This document shows, in pieces, positions 11,530 through 20,479 of a stretch of 54,941 bases of DNA (position 1 is its first letter; every line of letters starts with the position of its first letter). The position numbers and the translations under genes were made by a program. The DNA lies in contig JAUILI010000009.1 in assembly GCA_030433075.1 (NCBI GenBank), positions 1 to 54,941 of the forward strand, in the 5' to 3' direction. The notes under the pieces were generated by a model. It did no database searches and had not been told where the DNA came from. It saw nothing but the letters and a program-made list of their open reading frames with translations. The DNA is from Gammaproteobacteria bacterium (lineage in GTDB: Bacteria; Pseudomonadota; Gammaproteobacteria; Pseudomonadales; Azotimanducaceae).

Positions 11530-13893
11530 ATGGCCCTTACCCGCAGCCTAAAAATGTTGGTGCCCTGGCTCGCCTTCCTTGCGTCCGGCACCTTGCTGGG
11601 CCTGGCGGGGACCTATCTCTACCTCGACCCCCAGGTGCCCCGGGCCGAGAGCTACCGCACCCTGCGCCTGCAAACGCCCCTGCGCATCTTTAGCGCCGAT
11701 GGCGCCTTCATGGGCGAGTTTGGGGAACGGCGACGGATCCCCCTGCCCCGGGAGGCCTTCCCCGAACTCTTTGTGAAGGCCGTCCTCGACACGGAGGACA
11801 AGCGGTTCTATCGCCACCATGGCATCGACTGGATCACCCTGGGCAAGGCCGTACTCCTGCTGGTCGCTAACCCCGGCGAGATCGGCCCCGGGGGTAGCAC
11901 CGTCACCATGCAGCTGGCGCGGAACATTTCCTTCACCCTCGAGCAAACCTTCATCCGTAAATTCAAGGAAATGCTTCTAGCGCTGAAGCTGGAGCAGACC
12001 CTGACCAAGGATGAAATCCTCGCCCTTTACCTCAACGTCATCCCCTTCGGAAAGCGTGCCTACGGCGCCGAGGCGGCAGCCCTGACCTACTACGGCAAGC
12101 CCCTGAAGGACCTAACCCTGGCGCAGTGGGCCATGCTCGCGGGCATTCCCCAGGCCCCCAGCATTGGCAACCCCATCAACGGCCCGGAACGGGCGTTGCG
12201 CCGCCGCAACGTAGTGCTGGCGAACATGCTGCGCCAGGGCAGTATTGATCGCGCCACCTTTGAAGCGGCAAAGGCCGAGCCCATCACCGCAGCCGTCCAT
12301 GACCGGGGCATTGAGCTCGACGCCCCCTGGGCCGCGGAAATGGCCCGCCGGGAAATCCTGGCGCAGTACGGCCGGGCGGCTTACGAGGACGGGCTGGAAG
12401 TGGTCACCACGCTCCATCGCGGCCGGCAAGAGGCGGCCCAAGCGGCCTTGCGCAGCGGTCTTCGGGCCTATGACGAACGGCACGGCTACCGGGGCCCGGA
12501 ACGACTGCTGACGCCGCCGGAGAACCCGGAGGACGAGGCTACCCTTGAGCGCTGGCAGGCTACCGTAGCTGAGCACCCCACCTATGGTGCGCTCCACCCC
12601 GCCATTGTGATTTCCGTGGCTGAGGATCACTTCGAGGCGCTTCTGGGTACGGGGGAACGGGTGCGGGTGGCGCTGGCCGATCTGCGCTGGGCGCGCCCCT
12701 ACCTGTCTGAAAACGCCAGGGGCCGGCGCCCGGATCGGCCCGCGGACGTGGTCGCAGAAGGCCACATCCTGCGTCTCGCCCAGGAAGAGGGCACCTGGAA
12801 GCTCGCCCAGCTACCCCGCGTTCAGGGGGCCCTGGTCGCACTGGACCCGGACAACGGAGCACTGCGCGCCCTGGCTGGAGGCTTCGACTTCTCCGCGAAT
12901 CAGTTCAACCACGCAACCCAAGCGGCGCGGCAGCCGGGCTCAAACTTCAAACCCTTCCTGTACGCCGCGGCGCTGGATGCGGGGCGCACCCCCGCCAGCA
13001 TCTACCTTGATGCCCCCCTGGTTTTTGAGGACGCAAACCTGGAAGGGCTCTACCGGCCCCGCAACGACAGCGGGGAGTTCAGCGGCCCCCTTCGCCTGCG
13101 CGAGGCCCTGACCCGCTCCGTCAACCTCGTCTCCATGCGCCTCTTGCTCGACATCGGGGTAGATCATGCCCTCCGCTACGCGGAGCGCCTGGGCTTCAAC
13201 ACCACCGCCTTCCCCCGAAATCTGCAGCTGGCCATTGGGGGCGGCACCATGGCCCTAACCCCGATCGAAGTCGCCCGGGGCTTCTCCCTCTTTGCGAACG
13301 GGGGCTATGCCGTCGAGCCCTACCTAATCGAACGGGTCACGCTCCAGGGCGGGGAAACACTTTTCGAGGCTGCGCCCCTGGCGGTCTGCCCCGAGCCCTG
13401 CACGACGCGGCCCCAAGCCCTTCAAGCGCCTCGGGTCATGGACGCCCGGGTGGCCTATCAGATGAACGATATTTTGGGGGATGTCATCCGCAAGGGGACG
13501 GGGCGGCGAGCCTTAAGCCTAAAGCGCGACGACCTTGGGGGGAAAACCGGGACCACCAACGCCGCCGACACCTGGTTCTCCGGCTACCAGCGAACGCTCG
13601 CGGCGACGGTTTGGGTGGGCTTTCCCGATAACAGCCCCCTCGGCAACGGGGAATTTGGATCGAACACCGCCCTGCCCATCTGGATCGATTTCATGGAAAG
13701 CGCCCTCGCCGGCGTGCGGGAGCATCGCCCCCTACAGCCGCCGGGACTGGTGCAGGTCCGCATCGACCCAGAGACGGGAGAGGCCGCCGCGCCGGGCGCC
13801 GGCAGCGGTCTTTTTGAGATCTTTCGAGAGGAGTACGCCCCCCGGGCAACCCCGGGGGAATCCGAGGTGCCTCGCCCGGAGGAGATCTTCTAG
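11530..13893 (+). CDS. mrcA: Penicillin-binding protein 1A (class A PBP)
   Basis: Bifunctional peptidoglycan synthase (787 aa), also called ponA. One transmembrane helix (about 9-30) precedes a glycosyltransferase domain with EDKRFYRHHG (catalytic Glu89) and GGSTVTMQLARN. An OB-like insert follows. The transpeptidase domain carries all three motifs: S471-N-F-K474, S530-V-N and K672-T-G. The open frame starts upstream at 11410, but the ATG at 11530 leaves a normal cytoplasmic N-terminus (MALTRSLKMLV) and avoids overlap with pilM. It is divergent from pilM, as in Pseudomonas, and ends 3 bp from the convergent malic enzyme gene. Confidence 0.97.
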   Translation: MALTRSLKMLVPWLAFLASGTLLGLAGTYLYLDPQVPRAESYRTLRLQTPLRIFSADGAFMGEFGERRRIPLPREAFPELFVKAVLDTEDKRFYRHHGIDWITLGKAVLLLVANPGEIGPGGSTVTMQLARNISFTLEQTFIRKFKEMLLALKLEQTLTKDEILALYLNVIPFGKRAYGAEAAALTYYGKPLKDLTLAQWAMLAGIPQAPSIGNPINGPERALRRRNVVLANMLRQGSIDRATFEAAKAEPITAAVHDRGIELDAPWAAEMARREILAQYGRAAYEDGLEVVTTLHRGRQEAAQAALRSGLRAYDERHGYRGPERLLTPPENPEDEATLERWQATVAEHPTYGALHPAIVISVAEDHFEALLGTGERVRVALADLRWARPYLSENARGRRPDRPADVVAEGHILRLAQEEGTWKLAQLPRVQGALVALDPDNGALRALAGGFDFSANQFNHATQAARQPGSNFKPFLYAAALDAGRTPASIYLDAPLVFEDANLEGLYRPRNDSGEFSGPLRLREALTRSVNLVSMRLLLDIGVDHALRYAERLGFNTTAFPRNLQLAIGGGTMALTPIEVARGFSLFANGGYAVEPYLIERVTLQGGETLFEAAPLAVCPEPCTTRPQALQAPRVMDARVAYQMNDILGDVIRKGTGRRALSLKRDDLGGKTGTTNAADTWFSGYQRTLAATVWVGFPDNSPLGNGEFGSNTALPIWIDFMESALAGVREHRPLQPPGLVQVRIDPETGEAAAPGAGSGLFEIFREEYAPRATPGESEVPRPEEIF

Positions 13894-13896
13894 GCG

Positions 13897-15138
13897 CTAG
13901 GACGACGCCGGGGCGCGGGTGGCGACGCCGCTTTCCACCGCCGCCTTCGCCACGGCGCCGGCCACGGCGTCCTTGAGACGAGGATCCATGGGCTTCGGCA
14001 GGATGTACTCGGGGCCGAAGCTCAAGGCCGCCACGCCTTCGTAGGCCGCCAGCACCTCCGGGGGCACGGGCTCCCGGGCCAGGGCCGCAATGGCCTCCAC
14101 GGCGGCAATCTTCATCGCTTCGTTGATATCCGTGGCCCGAACGTCGAGGGCGCCCCGGAAAATGAAGGGGAAGCACAGCACGTTATTCACCTGATTGGGG
14201 AAGTCGGAGCGCCCCGTAGCGACAATGACATCGTCCCGCACGGCTCGAGCGGCCTCCGGCCGAATTTCCGGATCCGGGTTGGCCAGCGCAAAGATCACGG
14301 GACGGGGCGCCATGGACGCCAGCAGATCAGCGCTCAGCAGGTTCGCCCCGGAGACACCGATAAAAACGTCAGCGCCAGCGAGGGCATCGGCGAGGGTCCG
14401 GGCCTGTGTGGTGTTGGCAAACTCCGCCTTATAGGACGGTAGGGGACCCCGGGCGTCGTGAATGACCCCCTGCCGGTCCACCACCGTGATGTGTTCCTTC
14501 GGCATGCCCATGGCTCGCAGCAGGCGCAGGCACGCGGTACCGGCAGCGCCGCCCCCGAGGCACACCAGCTTCACGTCCTCAAGGCGCTTCTCCTGCAGCG
14601 CCAGCGCATTGACTAGGCCCGCGGCAACGCAAATCGCCGTGCCGTGCTGATCGTCATGGAACACCGGAATGGAGCACCGGGCCTTCAGGGCCGCTTCGAT
14701 CTCGAAGCACGCCGGTGCCCCAACGTCTTCGATGTTGATGCCGCCGAAGGTGTCCGCAATGCGGGCCACCGTATCGATGAAGGCTTCCGGCGTATCCGCG
14801 TTCACCTCGATATCGAAGCAGTCGATATCGGCGAAGCGCTTAAACAGCAGGGCCTTGCCTTCCATCACCGGCTTGCTAGCCAGGGCGCCGAGATTCCCGA
14901 GTCCGAGAATGGCTGAACCATTGGTGACGATGCCTACAAGGTTGCCCTTGTTGGTGTAGTCGTAGGCGCGCTCCGGGGCCTCCGCGATGGCCCGGACGGG
15001 CTCCGCGACCCCCGGGCTATAGGCCAGGGACAAATCCCGGCTGGATTCGGAGGGCTTATAGACCTCCGTACCGATTTTCCCAGGGCGGGGCTCAGCGTGA
15101 TAGGCAAGCGCAGCGCGGCGCAGTTCTTCATCCGACAT
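13897..15138 (-). CDS. maeB: Malic enzyme, short form without phosphotransacetylase domain
   Basis: Oxidative decarboxylation of malate to pyruvate with NAD(P)H formation (413 aa). The malic N-domain has YTNKGNLVGIVTNGSAILG and the catalytic/metal region DIDCFDIEVNADTP. The NAD(P) domain has the Rossmann motif CLGGGAAGTACL near 195. E. coli MaeB carries a C-terminal phosphotransacetylase-like domain of about 300 aa; it is absent here, as in the pseudomonad enzyme next to ponA. Cofactor preference cannot be told from sequence by eye. The ATG has AAAGG 8 nt upstream. Confidence 0.93.
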   Translation of the reverse strand: MSDEELRRAALAYHAEPRPGKIGTEVYKPSESSRDLSLAYSPGVAEPVRAIAEAPERAYDYTNKGNLVGIVTNGSAILGLGNLGALASKPVMEGKALLFKRFADIDCFDIEVNADTPEAFIDTVARIADTFGGINIEDVGAPACFEIEAALKARCSIPVFHDDQHGTAICVAAGLVNALALQEKRLEDVKLVCLGGGAAGTACLRLLRAMGMPKEHITVVDRQGVIHDARGPLPSYKAEFANTTQARTLADALAGADVFIGVSGANLLSADLLASMAPRPVIFALANPDPEIRPEAARAVRDDVIVATGRSDFPNQVNNVLCFPFIFRGALDVRATDINEAMKIAAVEAIAALAREPVPPEVLAAYEGVAALSFGPEYILPKPMDPRLKDAVAGAVAKAAVESGVATRAPASS

Positions 15139-15181
15139 GATCTAACCTTTAAACCAGAGGGGGCGGGGCAGGACTATGCCC

Positions 15182-15198
15182 CCTCGGCTTCGCCGAGG
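15182..15198 (-). terminator. Stem-loop between M48 protease gene and maeB
   Basis: A 7-bp perfect stem (CCTCGGC, 15182-15188, with GCCGAGG, 15192-15198) and a 3-nt loop lie just after the M48 protease stop on the minus strand. A larger GAGGGGG/CCCCCTC pairing overlaps it. No T-run follows, so termination efficiency is doubtful. Confidence 0.3.
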
Positions 15199-15209
15199 AA
15201 AGGGGCGGG

Positions 15210-16607
15210 CTAGCGGATGACCTTCAACCAATCCCCGGCCCGGGGCTGGCCCCGGGGGTAATCGCCGTTTAGGAGGCGGAGCCGATCGGCGCCTCGGGGG
15301 CCCAGGCGAAGCGCCGCTGCCAAGCTCTCGTAGCTGTCCTCCGGAGTCGCGAGGTGCAGCTGTACCCGCGTCGTGGTGGCTTCGGCCAGATCTGCTTGGC
15401 GCATCCGTCGGAAGGACAGCACGGTGGCGGAAAAGGCCCGCAGGAAGGCGTCATCAAAGCCCTCCCGGGTGTTTTCCCCCTTGAACACGAAGTAGCGATC
15501 ACCCTTTTGCACCACGGCGATCAGTCGGCGAGCCTCCCCTTCGTGCTTCACGACGGCGAGGTAGGCCGGCAGCTCGTCCACGGTGAAGGGCCGCCCCCCC
15601 TCGATGGTCGTTTCCATGACCTCCACGACCATGGCCTCCGGCGTCGGCAAGGGATCCTCCTTGTCCGATTCCTCCCGCAGCTCCAGGGTGATCAAGGACG
15701 CAGCGCCATGGGGCGCCGTGGCGCTGAGCGCCGAGGGGCTGTCCTTGACCCGCCAGGTTTCGGGGAAATCCACCACAAAGCCTAAGCCGCTGTGATAGTA
15801 GCGGCGGTCCACCAATACCCCGTCCGTGGCGGGCGCGCCCCAGGGAAGGCCTTCGAGCAAGGTCAGGAACGGGCCCTCCGCCGGCGTGCTCTCCGGGGGC
15901 ACCCCTTCCGCCGCGCCGGCTTGAATGACTTCAAAAAGCCGGCGGTCATTTCGCGGGTGGGAGGCAAAGAGACCGTGATAGCTCACGCTGCGCCCCTCCA
16001 CCTCCCGGGCAAATTCCTCCTGGTCGGCGAGCACCCGGATAACCTCGAGCATGGCGATGGGGTCGTAGCCGGCGTCGGCGAGGTAGCGGGCCCCCAGACC
16101 ATCGGCCTCAAGCTCCTGATCCCTTCCGTAGCCACTTAGCGCCGCCTCGCTATAGGCCCGGGCGGTCTGGTAAAGCGCGCCACTGCGGGTCAAAAAGCCA
16201 AGGATGGTGGAGCCGATGCGGGAACTGCGGCTAGCCAGCTTGCGCTCCTGAGGATGGCGAGCCACCAGGTGGCCGATCTCATGGCCCAGGACCGCCGCCA
16301 GCTGGGCTTCATTCTCGAGGTAAGCCAGAAGGCCCCGGGCGACGAAGATATATCCCCCATCCACCGCGAAGGCGTTGATTGAGGGGTCGTCCAACACTGT
16401 GAAGGTGTAACGGTCCGGATCCTGCCCTGCGGCATGCAGCATGCGCTGCCCCACCTGGGCCACGTAGTCCGCGAGGGCACCGCTGTACACCGCGCCCTTT
16501 TCCTCAAACTCGGCGAGGGCCTTTTCCCCATCGGAGCGCGCCCAGGCGCCGCTGGCGAGCCCGAGGAGCAGGAGAAGACACGCGGAGAGGGCACCGGGAC
16601 GGGCCAT
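15210..16607 (-). CDS. Periplasmic M48 zinc metalloprotease, BepA/LoiP-like with C-terminal LysM-like region
   Basis: Exported M48 peptidase of 465 aa. The signal peptide (about 1-24, ending AWA) leads into the M48 domain with H109-E-I-G-H113 and a downstream ELEADGLGARYLADAGYDP segment supplying the third zinc ligand. No long TPR region is evident, unlike E. coli BepA. The last about 50 residues (DSYESLAAALRLGP ... GDWLKVIR) resemble the LysM-like tail of Pseudomonas homologues. Role inferred: quality control of outer-membrane proteins. The frame allows an ATG 8 codons earlier (16631); the one at 16607 has AAGGTG at proper spacing and gives a cleaner signal peptide. Confidence 0.9.
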   Translation of the reverse strand: MARPGALSACLLLLLGLASGAWARSDGEKALAEFEEKGAVYSGALADYVAQVGQRMLHAAGQDPDRYTFTVLDDPSINAFAVDGGYIFVARGLLAYLENEAQLAAVLGHEIGHLVARHPQERKLASRSSRIGSTILGFLTRSGALYQTARAYSEAALSGYGRDQELEADGLGARYLADAGYDPIAMLEVIRVLADQEEFAREVEGRSVSYHGLFASHPRNDRRLFEVIQAGAAEGVPPESTPAEGPFLTLLEGLPWGAPATDGVLVDRRYYHSGLGFVVDFPETWRVKDSPSALSATAPHGAASLITLELREESDKEDPLPTPEAMVVEVMETTIEGGRPFTVDELPAYLAVVKHEGEARRLIAVVQKGDRYFVFKGENTREGFDDAFLRAFSATVLSFRRMRQADLAEATTTRVQLHLATPEDSYESLAAALRLGPRGADRLRLLNGDYPRGQPRAGDWLKVIR

Positions 16608-16714
16608 AGCAAAGCACCTTAGGGTCGGCATGGGCCTAGCCTGAGCTTTGGGTCTGAATTGACGCTGAACCCGACGGCCAGGGGGCCACGGGGAAAGGAA
16701 GGGGAGGCGAAAGC

Positions 16715-16732
16715 GGGCGCTGCGAAGCGCCC
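16715..16732 (-). terminator. Stem-loop after rpmE
   Basis: GGGCGCT (16715-16721) pairs with AGCGCCC (16726-16732) across a 4-nt loop, 29 bp past the rpmE stop on the minus strand. On the RNA it is followed by GCUUUCG, a poor U-tract. It is a candidate rpmE terminator by position. Confidence 0.4.
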
Positions 16733-16760
16733 AAGGGGGCGCTCCGAAGCCGCCGGGGCC

Positions 16761-16973
16761 TTAGCGCGCGGAGCGAGCGCCGAAACGCTTGCGGAACTTC
16801 TCGACGCGCCCGCCCTTGTCGACCATCTTCTGCTTGCCCGTGTAGAACGGATGGCAAGCCGCACAGACGTCGACCTGGAAATCTTGGCAAAGGGTGGACC
16901 GGGTGGCGTATTCCGCGCCACAGCTGCACTTCATGGTCACCGCTTCGTACTTCGGATGGATGTCCGCCTTCAT
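16761..16973 (-). CDS. rpmE: 50S ribosomal protein bL31, zinc-binding form
   Basis: Small ribosomal protein of 70 aa with the signature HPFYTGKQK. The cysteines C16, C18 (CSC) and C37, C40 (CAAC) are present, so this is the zinc-containing (C+) type rather than the zinc-independent YkgM type. It is divergent from priA, the same arrangement as in Enterobacteria and Pseudomonas. It is monocistronic here, with a strong hairpin in its leader. Confidence 0.97.
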   Translation of the reverse strand: MKADIHPKYEAVTMKCSCGAEYATRSTLCQDFQVDVCAACHPFYTGKQKMVDKGGRVEKFRKRFGARSAR

Positions 16974-17001
16974 GTTGTATCCTGCCTCGCCGGAGCGTTC
17001 A

Positions 17002-17021
17002 CCCAGCGCCGCTGCGCTGGG
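17002..17021 (-). promoter_or_regulatory. Stem-loop in the rpmE leader
   Basis: CCCAGCGC (17002-17009) and GCGCTGGG (17014-17021) form an 8-bp perfect stem with a 4-nt loop, 29 bp upstream of the rpmE ATG. No gene ends here on the minus strand, so it is not an obvious terminator. In E. coli, rpmE is autogenously controlled through structured leader RNA, so a translational operator for L31 is a reasonable guess. Confidence 0.4.
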
Positions 17022-17106
17022 CCAGTCAAGGACCGTGGTCCCGAAAAAAGGTGGCGAAGTGTATCAAAGGTCCCAGGGAGCGCAAGGGGAAAAGGCAACG
17101 GATCCA

Positions 17107-19308
17107 GTGCGGCCGCAGCTCGCCCTCGCCGTGGCCGTGCCTGGCCCCTTCCGGGGGCCCCTGACCTATGGCCTCGATGGACAGCCATCGCCGCCCCCTC
17201 CGGGCAGCCGGGTGCGCGTCCCTTTGGGCACCCGCAAGGTCCTGGGCATCGCCCTCGAGACGCTGCCCGAGCCAGCGGACCGCGCCCTTAAGCCCATCAG
17301 CGAATGCCTAGACCCAGCGCCACTCCTCGATCCCACCCAGCTGGCCCTTGGCCGCTGGCTAGCCCAGTACTACCACGCGCCCCTTGGGGAGGCGCTGCGC
17401 CTCTTTCTGCCCCCGGAAGCGCGGCGCCAGGAACAGGGCACGCAGGCCCGTGCCGAGGCCCTTCGCCTCACCGCCGAGGGCAGCGCCCTGCTCACCGCCC
17501 TAAGGGCCAAGGAAATGCCCAAAAGCCTTGCCCGGGCCCCGGCCCAGCAGGCCGCGCTCCGGGCCCTCGACGCCGGGCCCCGGCGCCGAGCCGAGCTGCT
17601 GGCGGCAGGGCACACGGCCCCGACCCTGCGCACCCTTCTGCAAAAGGGCTGGCTTGAGCCCTGCGACGCAAGCGTGCCCGGGGCCAAGAGCTCCGCACCC
17701 AAGCTGCACCCCGAGCAGGCGGCCGCGGTGGCGGCGCTCACTAACGATTTAGGCACCTTCCGCGCGACCCTCCTCCAAGGCGTCACGGGCTCGGGAAAAA
17801 CCGAGGTGTACCTCCAGCTGATCGAGAAGGTGCTGGCGGCGGGGCAGCAGGTGCTGGTGCTCGTTCCAGAAATCGGCCTCACGCCCCAAACGGCCCAGCG
17901 TCTCGCCGCACGCCTCAGCGCTCCGGTCCACACGCTGCACTCCAGCATGGCCCCGGGGCTCCGAAATCAGCGCTGGGAAGCGGGCCGAAGCGGTGCGCCC
18001 ATGGTGCTGCTGGGCACCCGATCTAGCCTGTTCGCCCCGCTCCCAAACCTTGGGCTGATTGTCGTCGACGAAGAACATGACGACAGCTATAAGCAGCAGG
18101 ACGGCGTGCGCTACTCCGCCCGGGACGTGGCCGTAAAGCGCGCGTCGCTTCAGGGATGCCCCGTGGTGCTGGGCTCCGCCACCCCCGCCCTCGAAACCCT
18201 CGAGAACGCGCGCCAAGGGCGTTACGGCCATCTTCGGCTGCGCCATCGCGCCGGCCAGGCCCAGGCGCCCACGCAGCGCTTCGTGGACCTGCGAAAACAT
18301 GCCGCCCCCGAGGGCTTCGCCCAGCCCACCCTCGACGCCATCACGGAGACCCTGGCCCGGGGTGCCCAGGCGCTGATCTTTCTCAACCGCCGGGGCTACG
18401 CCCCAGCCCTGCGCTGCCACGCCTGTGGCTGGCTGGCGGACTGCGATCGCTGCGATGCGCGCATGACCGTGCACCGGGACCCCGCGAGGCTGCGCTGCCA
18501 TCACTGCGAGCGCAGCCAGCCCATCCCCGGCGTTTGCCCCAGCTGCGGCGAGCGCAGCCCCATGCCCGTGGGCCAGGGGACGCAACGGGCAGAAAGTTTG
18601 CTCCATAGCCGCTTCCCGGAAACGCCGATCCTTCGCCTGGACCGGGATAAGGTCCGAAGCATGGCGAGGCTCGAGGCAGAGCTAGACGCCATCGCCGACA
18701 CCCCCGGGGCCCTGCTGCTCGGCACGCAGATGCTCGCCAAGGGCCATCACTTTCCCCGAGTGGAACTCGTGGTCATCGTCGACGGCGATAGCGGCCTCTT
18801 TAGCGCCGACTTTCGGGCGCCGGAACGGCTGGCCCAGCTGCTGGTGCAGGTCGCCGGCCGGGCCGGGCGCGAAGAGGCGCCCGGCACCGTCCTGATCCAA
18901 ACCCACGACCCGGAGCACCCCCTGCTGCAGGCGGTGGTCACCCAAGGCTACGACGCCTTCGCCGAGGCCGCCCTGGAAGAACGGGCCCTGCTGGGCCTCC
19001 CCCCCTTCGGCCCCCTGGCTATGCTTCGGGCCGAAGCCCCCCAATGGCCCCCGGTGGAGCGCTTCCTGTCCGAGGCCAAGGCCCTCTTGCTCGCGGCCCC
19101 CGGCGCGCAGGCGCAAAGCACCCTCGGCCCCATTCGCGCGCCCATGGCCCGGCGCAGCGGCCGCTTCCGAGGCCAGCTATTGCTCCAAGGCACGGCGCGC
19201 GCCCCCCTACATCGGAACCTCGCCGAGGCCCTGCCGCAGATCGATAAATTGCCCTCTGCCCGGCAGGTTCGCTGGCACTGCGACGTCGATCCCAGCGATA
19301 CCTACTAA
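17107..19308 (+). CDS. priA: Primosomal replication restart helicase PriA
   Basis: 3'-5' DNA helicase that reloads the replisome at stalled forks (733 aa). The N-terminal 3'-DNA-binding domain begins QLALAVAVPGPFRGPLTYGL. Walker A GVTGSGKTE starts near residue 225 and the DEEH box is in VVDEEHDDSYKQ. A zinc-binding insert near 437-477 has paired cysteines (CHACG, CDRC, CHHC, CPSC). The open frame reaches back into rpmE, but the GTG at 17107 gives the family's normal length (E. coli 732 aa) and N-terminus. It stands alone, divergent from rpmE. Confidence 0.96.
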   Translation: MRPQLALAVAVPGPFRGPLTYGLDGQPSPPPPGSRVRVPLGTRKVLGIALETLPEPADRALKPISECLDPAPLLDPTQLALGRWLAQYYHAPLGEALRLFLPPEARRQEQGTQARAEALRLTAEGSALLTALRAKEMPKSLARAPAQQAALRALDAGPRRRAELLAAGHTAPTLRTLLQKGWLEPCDASVPGAKSSAPKLHPEQAAAVAALTNDLGTFRATLLQGVTGSGKTEVYLQLIEKVLAAGQQVLVLVPEIGLTPQTAQRLAARLSAPVHTLHSSMAPGLRNQRWEAGRSGAPMVLLGTRSSLFAPLPNLGLIVVDEEHDDSYKQQDGVRYSARDVAVKRASLQGCPVVLGSATPALETLENARQGRYGHLRLRHRAGQAQAPTQRFVDLRKHAAPEGFAQPTLDAITETLARGAQALIFLNRRGYAPALRCHACGWLADCDRCDARMTVHRDPARLRCHHCERSQPIPGVCPSCGERSPMPVGQGTQRAESLLHSRFPETPILRLDRDKVRSMARLEAELDAIADTPGALLLGTQMLAKGHHFPRVELVVIVDGDSGLFSADFRAPERLAQLLVQVAGRAGREEAPGTVLIQTHDPEHPLLQAVVTQGYDAFAEAALEERALLGLPPFGPLAMLRAEAPQWPPVERFLSEAKALLLAAPGAQAQSTLGPIRAPMARRSGRFRGQLLLQGTARAPLHRNLAEALPQIDKLPSARQVRWHCDVDPSDTY

Positions 19309-19364
19309 CGGTATCCGCGGCGGGCCCGGTATCATGAGTGCTCTCGCACAGGAGGATTGGGGCC

Positions 19365-19901
19365 TTGGCTAAAGCCGCATCCCGTCGTCATGCCCCCGCT
19401 TCGGGCGCCCGTCGCATTGAAACCCCGCCCCCCGCGCAAGGCGGCCGGGGCGTACCCTTTTTGCTGGGGCTGTGCTGCGGGATCGCCCTCACCCTGCTCT
19501 TCACCCGGGGCGAGGGGCGCACCCTTGAGAACCCCTTGCCCAAAGCCGGCACGGCGGAGAGCATCCCCGAGGTGCGCTTTGAATTCCCCGAGGTGCTCCG
19601 GGATGCGGAGGTACTCGTGCCCTATGTGGAGGAGTACCTAGATGGAGAAGCGAAGCCCGAGGATGCCGGCGAGTACCTGCTTCAGGCGGGCGCCTTCCGC
19701 AGCGCCGAAGACGCAGATCGGCGCCGCGCCATGATCCTGCTCCAGGACCTCCCGGCCCGCACCGCCGCCGTACGCCGAGACGGCGGCACCTGGCACCGGG
19801 TCCTGGTGGGTCCCTTCGAGAACCGCCAGGCCGCCCGGGCCGCTCAGCTTGCTTTGCTCCGCGAAGACATCGACTCCCTCGTGCTGCGCAGCGAGCCCTA
19901 G
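19365..19901 (+). CDS. SPOR-domain membrane protein, FtsN-like
   Basis: Small bitopic cell-division-type protein (178 aa). The basic N-terminus ([16 protein letters not shown]) precedes one transmembrane helix (about 33-50), a variable acidic linker and a C-terminal SPOR domain starting at about [23 protein letters not shown] start is chosen because AGGAGG lies 9 nt upstream and this start gives the MAKxxSRR-type beginning usual for the group. Its place between priA and hslV matches the FtsN-like SPOR gene in Pseudomonas, and ftsN precedes hslVU in E. coli. Role inferred: recruitment to the septum through denuded peptidoglycan. Confidence 0.88.
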   Translation: MAKAASRRHAPASGARRIETPPPAQGGRGVPFLLGLCCGIALTLLFTRGEGRTLENPLPKAGTAESIPEVRFEFPEVLRDAEVLVPYVEEYLDGEAKPEDAGEYLLQAGAFRSAEDADRRRAMILLQDLPARTAAVRRDGGTWHRVLVGPFENRQAARAAQLALLREDIDSLVLRSEP

Positions 19902-19933
19902 GCCCCGCACACACCCGCTACGCAAGGACCGCT

Positions 19934-20479
19934 ATGGAACAATTCCACGGAACCACCATTCTCACCGTGCGCCGGGGCCGCATCGTTGCCATGGCCGGAG
20001 ACGGCCAGGTATCCCTCGGGGATACGGTCATGAAAGGCAACGCGCGCAAGGTACGGCGCCTTCACAAAGGCCAGATTCTCGCCGGCTTTGCCGGCGGCAC
20101 GGCGGACGCCTTCACGCTCTTCGAGCGCTTTGAGGGCCAGCTCGACAGCCACGGCGGTCAGCTCGTGCGCGCCGCCGTCGCCATGGCCCGGGAATGGCGC
20201 TCGGATCGCGCCCTGCGCCGCCTGGAGGCCCTACTCACCGTGGCCGACCAGCACACCTCCCTTCTCATTAGCGGCAACGGCGACGTGCTGGAGCCAGAGG
20301 ACGGCGCCTTGGCCATCGGCTCCGGGGGCAACTATGCCCTTGCGGCGGCCCGCGCCCTCCTCGCCCACAGCGATCTCGACGCCGAGGCGATCGCTCGGGC
20401 GTCGCTAAACATCGCCGGGGATATCTGCGTTTACACCAACCACAGCTTGACTGTCGAAGTGCTGGAGGGCGCGGCATGA
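19934..20479 (+). CDS. hslV: ATP-dependent protease subunit HslV
   Basis: Peptidase subunit of the HslVU (ClpYQ) protease, a two-ring dodecamer with an N-terminal threonine nucleophile (181 aa). The sequence begins [14 protein letters not shown], so a short propeptide must be removed to expose the Thr. The conserved [20 protein letters not shown] and [16 protein letters not shown] segments are present. It overlaps hslU by 4 bp (ATGA). Confidence 0.97.
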   Translation: MEQFHGTTILTVRRGRIVAMAGDGQVSLGDTVMKGNARKVRRLHKGQILAGFAGGTADAFTLFERFEGQLDSHGGQLVRAAVAMAREWRSDRALRRLEALLTVADQHTSLLISGNGDVLEPEDGALAIGSGGNYALAAARALLAHSDLDAEAIARASLNIAGDICVYTNHSLTVEVLEGAA

